Shown here: positions 56,901 through 64,000 of the stretch, piece by piece
Position numbering within the stretch: the first letter of the stretch is position 1
Layout: the number at the start of each line of letters is the position of its first letter
Assembly: GCA_950097015.1 (NCBI GenBank)
Contig: CATNEN010000038.1
Coordinates: 28,488,501 to 28,552,500 of the forward strand
Source: Macrostomum hystrix
Taxonomy: Eukaryota > Platyhelminthes > Macrostomidae
Length of the DNA stretch: 64,000 bases
Direction: 5' to 3'
Notes under the pieces: model-generated
The model's database searches: none
Seen by the model: only the letters and a program-made list of their open reading frames with translations
Told to the model about the DNA's origin: nothing
Translations under genes and position numbers: made by a program

Positions 56901-59900
56901 GAACATCAGCTACCCGCTAGCTAAGGGCTACGTGACTGTGAAGTGTCGAAACCAGGACGACATCAAGAATCGGAAGCCGTTGAAGGAAGCCAAAGCTGAC
57001 GAGGTACTGTTCTTCAACACTGACCCCTTCTTCAAGCAGCTGGACTCCATGTGTAGAGGCTCCGACATGCTGGCTAAACGGCTAAGCGAGGAACTGCTTC
57101 TCCTGGTCAAGGTGAGTGATTTATGGCTATATCAGCTTCTAATTACGAGGTGATAATTATCTTATTAACTTAAAGAATTGGCTGATTAGCTAATTAGGTT
57201 CGTGCTCCTCTTATGTTTTACGAGTTAGCATAATATTTACTGTAACTTTAATTTATAAATAGCACATTGTATTTCATTTTCCTCAATTGAATTTATGTGT
57301 TTTTGCTTTGCAATGGCTTCATAGCAGCCTTGCAATAATCTCATAGCAGCCTTGCAATAATCTCATAGCAGCCTTGCAATAATCTCATAGCAGCCTTGCA
57401 ATAATCTCATAGCAGCCTTGCAATAATCTCATAGCAGCCTTGCAATAATCTCATAGCAGCTTTGCAATAATCTCATAGCAGCCTTGCAATAATCTCATAG
57501 CAGCCTTGCAATAATCTCATAGCAGCCTTGCAATAATCTCATAGCAGCCTTGCAATAATCTCATAGCAGCTTTGCAATAATCTCATAGCAGCTTTGCAAT
57601 AATCTCATAGCAGCCTTGCAATAATCTCATAGCAGCTTTGCAATAATCTCATAGCAGCCTTGCAATAATCTCATAGCAGCTTTGCAATAATCTCATAGCA
57701 GCTTTGCAATAATCTCATAGCAGAGGTGCTAAATTGAGTCGTTGAAATTAAAATCATTTGAATTGAGTAAAGTTGGACAAATGAACGCTGTTTTAATTAA
57801 TAACCCATTGCGTACATCAAGCAACTATCTTTGATTATAGTAAAAGCAACAATGTCCCTTCGCCAGAAATTCATTCCGGAGCTTATCAGCGATGTCCAGA
57901 GTGTCCGCGAACGCCTCAGTCAGGAGCTAAACCAGATGGGCAAGGGACCGCCTGAAGACGACCGCTCCAAGGTCGCCCTGATTGCGCGCATGTTCAACGA
58001 CTTCTCTAAGCTGTTTGAAAAGGAGGCATCAGGTTGGTGTTGGTGCAAGTACAGTTTAAGGAAGTCATGCTCACATATTTAAGGTGTATAATCTTCATGA
58101 GTTAGGGATGCAAGAAAACTGTTTCCTAAAAATCAATAATTTTGCCTCTCTCGCTAAATGATTCATTTTGATTCATTCATTCAAAACAGGTCTACAAAAG
58201 TTTTCCTAGAAATAATGGTGTGTCAGACCACCGGGGGTGTATTTGAAATATCAAATAATATTTTTTTTTATCTCTTAAAAAACTCAATCAATGTAGAACA
58301 CGGGCTAAAATTTTCCGCTCTATCCGCGCTAAAGGACACATTGTTCCGGTGGAGCCGGGAGTCGAACCCCCGACCATCAAGTCGCGAGTTGTACGCTCTA
58401 ACCACTATACAACCCCATATGGCTTGAACCAATTAGCTACTCTATCACAATCGCGCTAATCCTATTTGGGCAGGTAAGTCGCACAACTTCCAGGACGAAT
58501 CTGGCAAGAGGAACCTGCACCAGCGCTGCCGCATGCACTGGAGCAGCCTAGCCGAGCAGATGGAGAAGACTGTGCGACAGATTGGCGACGACGACGCCAA
58601 GATTCGCAAGGCTGTGCAGGACTTCCTCGGAGATCAGCGCGGCCGGGAGCTGCCGAACTTCCAGTCGGCCTATCCTGTCATCGAGTGCATCATTCGGCAG
58701 CGTCTGGTGGCTCCGCTGCGTCAGCTGTCAATGAACTGCCTGCGCGATGTCAGCGTGGAGGTCGACGATACGCTGAGGGACCTGGCTGACTCTGTGTTCA
58801 CTTCGTATCCAAAGCTTAACCTCTACGTTAAGGTAGGAAGCCATATTGACCCGCTCAATTGACCCGATTGACCTCTCATTGTGCATTTGGTGTTTGCCCC
58901 TATGGTCATATATCGCCCGACTAGTCCTTAAGCCATTTCTCAGCGGCTCAAATGAATTTATGTAGCAAGAATTCGATGCGTTAAATTAATTATATACTTA
59001 GTTACTACGGGGGTGACTGGTAGAGCGGTTAACACGTCTGCCTCTCGCACCAAGGTCCCTCAGCTCGATTCCGCGGCGAGGCCACATTTATTTCTGGCGC
59101 AGCCGCGGAGAGAAGGCTTGGGGCTTGACCAAACTCCAAGGCACAGTTGAGAGTGTACACTGCCTGACGATGAGAAAGTCAGGGCAGATGTACACAACTG
59201 TGTGCGTATGTTCTCAGGAGTCATCGAAATGGACAGAAATTGCCTCCTAGCTGGCTACAGGTCTAGTGTCACACAAATGATGTCCCATTGCCCACAGCCC
59301 TTCTGCAATAGTTATTATTATTGTTAAATAACAGTTGTTGATATGTTATCAGTTTAAGAGCTGGTTGAATAGAGGCTATTGTTAAATAAGATTCGTCATG
59401 ACTGAGATTCAAGCTCGTATTTTTCCTTAACTGCGTCCCCCCGCCAGGAATGCGTGCAAACCATCAAGGAGCGCATGTACTCAAGGGCCAAAGAGGATCT
59501 TGACAGGCAGTTTGAGCAGGAGAGCTACGTCTGGACCAACGACATCACCTTCGATGAAGAGTCCTGCAAGCGCGAAGCCACCCGCTCACTGGTGATGAAC
59601 GTGATGCTGCCGCCTAGAAAGAACATGTACTCGTTCACCGAGCAGTTCAACAGGCAGGCAGTCGAGTGGATCGCCGATCATTGCTGCCAGAGTGAGTCAA
59701 ATTGCTCACTGGTTGAGGCCATTCTGGAGTGATTTGGTAGTAGGACTACCAAACTGGTAGTGTACACTGGAGCAGCCGTTTTGAAGTTTTGACGTTTTGA
59801 CGTTTTGACGGAGCCGTCCGTTTTGACGAGTTTGGCGAGGGTGTCCCTAATATTTAGGCTTGATCAGTGAAATTAGACAAATTCGCGTCCATGGTGGCCT

Positions 59901-61241
59901 AGTTCCACCTGTTCCAGCCATTGAAGGTCCAGCAGTCCGTCTAGATAAAGGTAGGTGACCACCGAAGATGGAGATGATGCAGGCACATTTGGGTGACATG
60001 CTGATAAATTTTGAAGGCCTGGCAAGGCCGCACTGAGGCGCAGTGCTAATTTGTGTATAGGGGTGTATGAAATACACTAGCGTTTACGGGGAAAATCCGA
60101 CCTTCGTCCAGAAACATTGAATATCTGGACGGTCTGAAGGGCTGGCGACTTGACTCTTGTTTCAGAAGATGCGCAACAAAATTTGGTCTCTCTGTTCTTA
60201 AGTTTCGTGTTTTTGCGTTGCTCCGTTCGGGTGTAGCACAAAAATTGTCTGGGGGAAATCCCCCTGGTAGTTGTACTTTAAAACCCTATCTACTTTCTTT
60301 AAACTTCAATTGTTGCTTTAGGTACCGAAGAAGAACCTAATATGGAATTCGCTAGCTGGTTTCAAGGCATCTTTCAGCGTAAGAACTTTCCATTATTGTC
60401 GCTATAACAGCTTTATTTCGCACCAGCTTTACCTTGACATTAACTTTCTTGTCGTCTAAACTAATGCAGAATACTTTAGTCAGTCTTCGAACTCTGGCTC
60501 CGCTGGCGAGAACGGATCTCAGCCGAAGGTTGGCGCTGCTCAGGACACAGATGAAGCGACCGAAAAATGTCTGAACTCACTGCACTCTTATCTCAAGGTA
60601 TATAAATATTAATCTTTGCTTCTTATAATTATAGAATGACCTAATCGGCTTTACTACTAGAAAACTGCACCAGTTTTTTAAATAGAGCAATCAATAATCG
60701 TATTCAATATTCGAGCGTTTTTTGTCTGTAAAAGGATTCCTTTGAAATGAGGTCTCAACTTTGAGTCTAAAAATAGAATTTTTTTCTAAAAATACGTCTA
60801 CAATAATGACGTCAGAGTTTTTAAATCTAAAAATAGATACAAAAATGCACCTAAATATGGATAGTCGATAGTGTTTCTTCAAACAGATCGATGAAGGTAA
60901 ATACATTTGAAAAAGATTTATTTCGTCAGTAAAAATATTTACAACAATTACGTAAGTTTTTTGTCTAAAGAAAATCACAAAAATCGAATTAAAAAAAACC
61001 TCGTTTTCAGATCGCACTGACTCGAATGATTGACAACGTGCCACTGTGCATGATGCACTTCATGCTCTACAAGCTGTCAGACGAGTTGTGCAACGAGGTG
61101 AGCATCTTCCAACAGGAGTCTGAAAAGCTAGACCAGCTGCTTGAGGAGAAGGAAGGCATTAGGCTGCACCGCATTGAGACCAAGAACCGGATGAAGGCCC
61201 TGGCGGAGGCTGAGAACGATCTGTGCCGAATCTCGCTTTGA
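53937..61241 (+). CDS. Mx-like dynamin-superfamily GTPase, nine exons (5' end open)
   Basis: Exon ends: (open)-54674, 55419-55557, 56837-57111, 57867-58032, 58474-58832, 59448-59691, 60322-60378, 60470-60597, 61011-61241. All phases match and give about 715 residues from 54129 on. The frame is open from 53937 without an ATG, so a first exon is missing. The N-terminal helix KPCYDQIARLRALG is Mx-like. The GTPase domain has G1 GDQSTGKSS (54294), G2 GVVTLCPL and G3 DLPG (54609), but G4 reads TFPD (56845-56856) instead of TKPD. The stalk has RGRELPNF as in Mx. The end is a GED (PLCMMHFMLYKLSDEL), with no PH or proline-rich domain, so it resembles Mx rather than classical dynamin. The family makes self-assembling GTPases, antiviral in vertebrates; the role here is inferred only. 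Confidence 0.9.
54748..55304. mobile_element. TIR element with palindromic G-run ends, copy 1 (Mx intron 1)
   Basis: The left end has CAGGGGGAGGGAAATCCCCC followed by TGAAATTTTTGGCAGCGCCC; the right end is its reverse complement in outline (GGGTGCAGCAAAAAAATTGT then CAGGGGGGGGAAATCCCC). The middle (AAGGTCCAGCAGTCCGTCTA, then TAAATTTTGAAGGCCTGGCA) is shared with copy 2 at 59745-60283. No protein is coded, so it is a non-autonomous DNA transposon. Confidence 0.82.
55594..56182. mobile_element. hAT-like MITE containing a 16-bp satellite array (Mx intron 2)
   Basis: Left end CAGCCTATTGGCAAACT, then CCGGCCCGCGGGCC. Right end on the other strand CAGGGGTCGGCAAACT, then a CGGGCCGC stretch. The CAGGGGTCGGCAAACT type of end is known from hAT (Charlie-like) elements. 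Inside, 55690-56110 holds about 24 diverged units of the CT-rich 16-bp satellite that fills Hox3 intron 1. Confidence 0.72.
55690..56110. repeat. CT-rich 16-bp satellite, copy inside the Mx intron
   Basis: Units CATCTCTCCCGTGTCT, CATCTCCCCTGTCT and TTATCTCTCCCTTGTCT. They are more diverged than those at 16850-21510, and no higher-order structure is evident. Confidence 0.92.
56252..56572 (-). mobile_element. tRNA-derived SINE, family B (most complete copy)
   Basis: An (AAT)n tail at 56252-56265, then the GTGCAGCCGACAGCACAGCC, TTCAGTCCATGGACTG and AAGTGTCTTGTTAAAGGACA blocks. The tRNA-like head is at the right (minus strand TAGCCTAGTGGTTATAGCTA as A box and CAAGGGTTCGTTTCCC as B box). Confidence 0.87.
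56640..56740 (+). mobile_element. Family A SINE head fragment
   Basis: GAGGGGTTGAGGGCAAAGC, CCAGAGCTCGATTCCGCGGC and GAGGCCACATTTATTTG match the head of family A. The rest is missing. Confidence 0.65.
57318..57723. repeat. 22-bp minisatellite in Mx intron 3
   Basis: Nineteen near-identical units of TAGCAGCCTTGCAATAATCT plus CA. The only common change is CCTTG to CTTTG. High identity suggests recent amplification. Confidence 0.97.
58318..58426 (-). mobile_element. Family B SINE head in Mx intron 4
   Basis: On the minus strand TTGTATAGTGGTTAGAGCGT (A box) and GGTCGGGGGTTCGACTCC (B box) are well preserved, then GGCTCCACCGGAACAATGTG. It is tRNA-like but lacks a full cloverleaf end, so a SINE head is preferred to a real tRNA gene. 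Confidence 0.7.
59010..59328 (+). mobile_element. tRNA-derived SINE, family A, in Mx intron 5
   Basis: Head GGGGGTGACTGGTAGAGCGG, B-box-like GGTCCCTCAGCTCGATTCC, the CTGCCTGACGATGAGAAAG block and a short ATT tail. Confidence 0.88.
59745..60283. mobile_element. TIR element, copy 2 (Mx intron 6)
   Basis: Shares about 430 bp with copy 1 at 54748-55304 at high identity. The right end GGGGGAAATCCCCCTGGTAG TTGTAC mirrors a GTAGGACTACCAAACTGG start. The G-run palindrome is absent at the left, where GACGTTTT repeats occur at 59790-59820. Confidence 0.78.
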
Positions 61242-61718
61242 TTCGGAAATTTTTTGTGTGCTGACTTTGACTAGCTTCTTGACTTTTTCGCTACATATCG
61301 GTTCGCTTTTAATTCCTTTAAAATTCGATTGTGAACCTGAAATTCATGTTAGCAAACCGAAAATTGTTGATCCATTTGATCAAATCTGCTATGTTAATTC
61401 ATTTAATCACACAGTAGCATTATTCGCAACTTTACTCTTTTTCATTTAAATAATTTTAGAACCTACAGTTGCTTCTTACCATTCCGAAAAGGTTTGAACT
61501 AGAGGTGCTAAAAGTTCATAGGAAGTTTTCCGATGTACTGACAAATGAAATATATGACAACTGCTACAAGGAGCACAGTTTAATGCTAAATAACTGAATT
61601 ATATACGTAAATCATTACTAATTAAAAATCTAAACAGTAGCTTGAGCGAATATGTGAGGTAATTTTTTTTCTAATCATAGAATTCGCATGCTTCTGGAAC
61701 AGTACAAGGGTAATATAG
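61242..61718. other. 3' flank of the Mx-like gene
   Basis: No AATAAA is visible in the first 400 nt. ATTAAA near 61620 is a possible weak signal. No other feature seen. Confidence 0.4.
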
Positions 61719-62690
61719 AAGAGGTGAGAGAGAACGGGTGAGAGAGAATGGGTGAGAGAGAAGGGGTGAGAGAGAAGGGGTGAGAGAGAAGGGGTGAGAG
61801 AGAAGGGGTGAGAGAGAAGGGGTGAGAGAGAAGAGGTGAGAGAGAAGGGGTGAGAGAGAAGGGGTAAAAGAGAATGGGTGAGAGAGAAGGGGTGAGAGAG
61901 AATGGGTGAGAGAGAATGGGTGAGAGAGAAGGGGTGAGAGAGAAGGGGTAAAAGAGAAGGGGTGAGAGAGAAGGGGTGAGAGAGAAGGGGTGAGAGAGAA
62001 GGGGTGAGAGAGAAGGGGTGAGAGAGAAGAGGTGAGAGAGAAGGGGTGAGAGAGAAGGGGAGAGAGAAGGGGTGAGAGAGAAGGGGAGAGAGAAGGGGTG
62101 AGAGAGAAGGGGTGAGAGAGAAGTGGTGAGAGAGAAGGGGTGAGAGAGAATGGGTGAGAGAGAGGGGGTGAGAGAGAAGAGGTGAGAGAGAAGGGGTGAG
62201 AGAGAAGGGGAGAGAGAAGGGGTGAGAGAGAAGGGGAGAGAGAAGGGGTGAGAGAGAAGGGGAGAGAGAAGGGGTGAGAGAGAAGGGGTGAGAGAGAAGG
62301 GGTGAGAGAGAAGTGGTGAGAGAGAAGGGGTGAGAGAGAATGGGTGAGAGAGAGGGGGTGAGAGAGAAGAGGTGAGAGAGAAGGGGTGAGAGAGAAGGGG
62401 AGAGAGAAGGGGTGAGAGAGAAGGGGTGAGAGAGAAGGAGTGAGAGAGAAGGGGTGAGAGAGAACGGGTGAGAGAGAATTGGTGAGAGAGAAGCGGTGAG
62501 AGAGAAGGGAAGAGAGAGAAGGGTTGAGAGAGAAGGAGTGAGAGAGAAGGGGTGAGAGAGAACGGGTGAGAGAGAATGGGTGAGAGAGAAGCGGTGAGAG
62601 AGAAGGAGTGAGAGAGAAGGGGTGAGAGAGAAGGGTTGAGAGAGAAGGGGTGAAAGAGAATGGGTGAGAGAGAACGGATGAGAAATGTAG
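61719..62690. repeat. 14-bp minisatellite (GGGGTGAGAGAGAA)
   Basis: About 68 units with changes mainly at the G-run (GGGG, CGGG, TGGG, AGGG). Purine-rich with one T per unit. It lies between two convergent genes. Confidence 0.96.
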
Positions 62691-63178
62691 GATATTAAGA
62701 AAGCTGTGATAACGATGAATGTGTCTAAACTTACTGCATACTAATCCAATCTGAAGGCCTGGATTCTAAAAGTACAGTCTACAAGCTTGTTCTTTGTCTA
62801 CATAAATGGAATGCCTAATGACAGAATTTTTTGTCGGAATTAAATTGATCCAGATTTTATCCATCGAATTAGAATTCTTTCTCTAGATAAATCCGAACAC
62901 GCGTCTGCAATGTGAAACAGCTGCAGTCGATGCTTTTACAAATGCTAGAATTGACCTGAACCTAACTCCACCATGTGTTATTCCATGAGCTTTTTGACAT
63001 GTAATAGCTATCAAAAAGAAGCAGAAGAAAATTAACATGTTTTTAAAAAAAGGATTTCAAAATATGGTTTAAATTAATGACGTTTTTATAAGTGAAAATT
63101 TATATTTGCACATTGTTTGAAAATTTTTAATGTGACGTGATTTATTGTGCATACAATTAACTTTTGTTATTTATTTAA
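62691..63178. other. Unique spacer
   Basis: AT-rich sequence between two arrays with no recognised feature. Confidence 0.4.
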
Positions 63179-63428
63179 AGAACTGATTTGGGATCAGCAC
63201 TGACTTGGGATCAGAACTGATTTGGGATCAGAACTGATTTGGGATCAGAACTGATTTGGGATCAGAACTGATTTGGGATCAGAACTGATATGGAATCAGA
63301 ACTGATTTGGGATCTGAACTGATTTGGGATCAGAACTGGTTTGGGATCTGAACTGACTTGGGATCAGAACTGATTTGGGATCTGAACTGATTTGGGATCA
63401 GAACTGATATGGAATCAGAACTCATGAG
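63179..63428. repeat. 17-bp minisatellite (TGATTTGGGATCAGAAC)
   Basis: About fourteen units, 85 nt downstream of the stop codon of the CD225-like gene, so it may be in that gene's 3' untranslated region. Confidence 0.94.
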
Positions 63429-63512
63429 AAGATGAAGTATTAAAACGGACTTGTCAGTTCAAAAATACCGAACCAATCGATTATCGACAATGCCGAGAAA
63501 TCGAATCCGGTT

Positions 63513-64000
63513 TCAGTGAGACTTCGAATAAAGATCGAAGCTGCTTCGCATCGCATTGCCTAACGACTCATCCTCAACAGTGCCAATGTTGAGGCTCTTG
63601 ATGAACTTGGCGATGAACACAACAGTCGGGTGGCTCAGCAGGTAGATGAAGATCAGCATTGTGGACAGGACGCCCATTGCGTTGAACAGGAAGGCCAGAT
63701 TGCCATAGAGTATAGCCCGTCTTTGCGAGACCTCGTCCTTCTTATTGGCCAGCAAGTTGTGCGCCCTGATCGACAATGCCACGGCGATGCCACCAAACAC
63801 GAAGTTAAAGAAGATCGTCACAATGACTGACACTACAAAGTTGGTGACTCGATTTTTATTATTGGTCTCAAATTCCATTGGTAAGAGGCGCGGCACCTTT
63901 AATTGTTTTGTTAGAGGGACGCTTGACTCCTGCTGCTGCTGCGGCGGCTGCTGCTGCAGTAGTGGCCTGCTGGATTCTGTTTCAGCTGACTGCAACAGCA
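63513..64000 (-). CDS. CD225/dispanin-like small membrane protein (partial)
   Basis: Minus-strand frame of at least 160 residues ending at 63513 and running off the window; no ATG start is visible, and a possible acceptor (TGCTGTTGCAG) lies at about 63992. It has a Gln/Pro-rich N-terminal part, then two hydrophobic segments (VTNFVVSVIVTIFFNFVFGG and GVLSTMLIFIYLL) joined by a loop with IAVALSIRAHNLL and RRAILYGNLAFLFNAMG. The order of first membrane segment, G-I-A...S-x-R-A, a polar loop and N-x-x-G before a second segment is that of CD225 proteins (IFITM and dispanin relatives). Other two-segment proteins remain possible. It is convergent with the Mx-like gene 2.3 kb away. Confidence 0.55.
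   Translation of the reverse strand, partial: LLQSAETESSRPLLQQQPPQQQQESSVPLTKQLKVPRLLPMEFETNNKNRVTNFVVSVIVTIFFNFVFGGIAVALSIRAHNLLANKKDEVSQRRAILYGNLAFLFNAMGVLSTMLIFIYLLSHPTVVFIAKFIKSLNIGTVEDESLGNAMRSSFDLYSKSH

Noticed and set aside
58318-58426. Possible tRNA gene
   Set aside because: Boxes A and B are good, but the acceptor stem does not close and the sequence continues into the family B SINE body.

Overview
This window comes from a bilaterian invertebrate nuclear genome. The genes have GT-AG introns, tRNA-derived SINEs and small DNA transposons are common, and one gene is a clear Hox3. Gene content (Hox3, Arnt, eIF4H, an Mx-type large GTPase, intronless secreted C-type lectins, a CD225-like protein) fits a marine lophotrochozoan or a similar lineage, but the species cannot be fixed from the sequence alone. 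Tandem repeats are extreme: about nineteen minisatellite arrays with units of 14 to 55 bp cover roughly 30% of the window.

Layout. 1-585 is a 55-bp array derived from a small inverted-repeat transposon. 586-7100 is gene-poor and carries SINEs. 7.1-13.9 kb holds four arrays (38/36, 14, 18 and 17 bp). 15025-27432 (+) is Hox3, in three exons whose reading phases agree at every junction; its 10.9-kb first intron holds a 20-bp array, a 4.7-kb array of a CT-rich 16-mer, an inverted copy of that array and a 1.33-kb uninterrupted purine tract, and its second intron is almost entirely an 18-bp array. 27.9-30.6 kb carries 33-bp and 26-bp arrays. 31093-33902 (-) is Arnt (bHLH-PAS), two exons around an intron filled by a 31-bp array. 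34-37.4 kb is AT-rich. 37.5-43.7 kb (-) is a C-type lectin cluster: one gene with a late frameshift, one pseudogene and one intact gene, with two inverted copies of a MITE in between. 44.4-45.1 kb is a decayed LINE reverse transcriptase. 49163-50258 (+) is eIF4H. 51.07-52.26 kb is a 30-bp array. 53937-61241 (+) is an Mx-like dynamin-superfamily GTPase with nine recognisable exons. 61.7-63.4 kb holds two more arrays. The window ends inside a CD225-like membrane protein gene (-).

Biology. Hox3 (axial patterning) and Arnt (common partner of bHLH-PAS factors) are transcribed towards each other, with unrelated genes following, so the Hox cluster appears to end or be broken on this side. The right half groups immune-type genes: lectins, Mx-like GTPase and CD225-like protein. 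The most unusual points are the loss of the G4 lysine (TKPD to TFPD) in the Mx-like GTPase, a run of TTCN3GAA (STAT-type) motifs just upstream of that gene, a lectin family with a conserved unrecognised C-terminal domain and a faster-changing lectin domain, and evidence that two satellites were seeded by sequences inside small DNA transposons.
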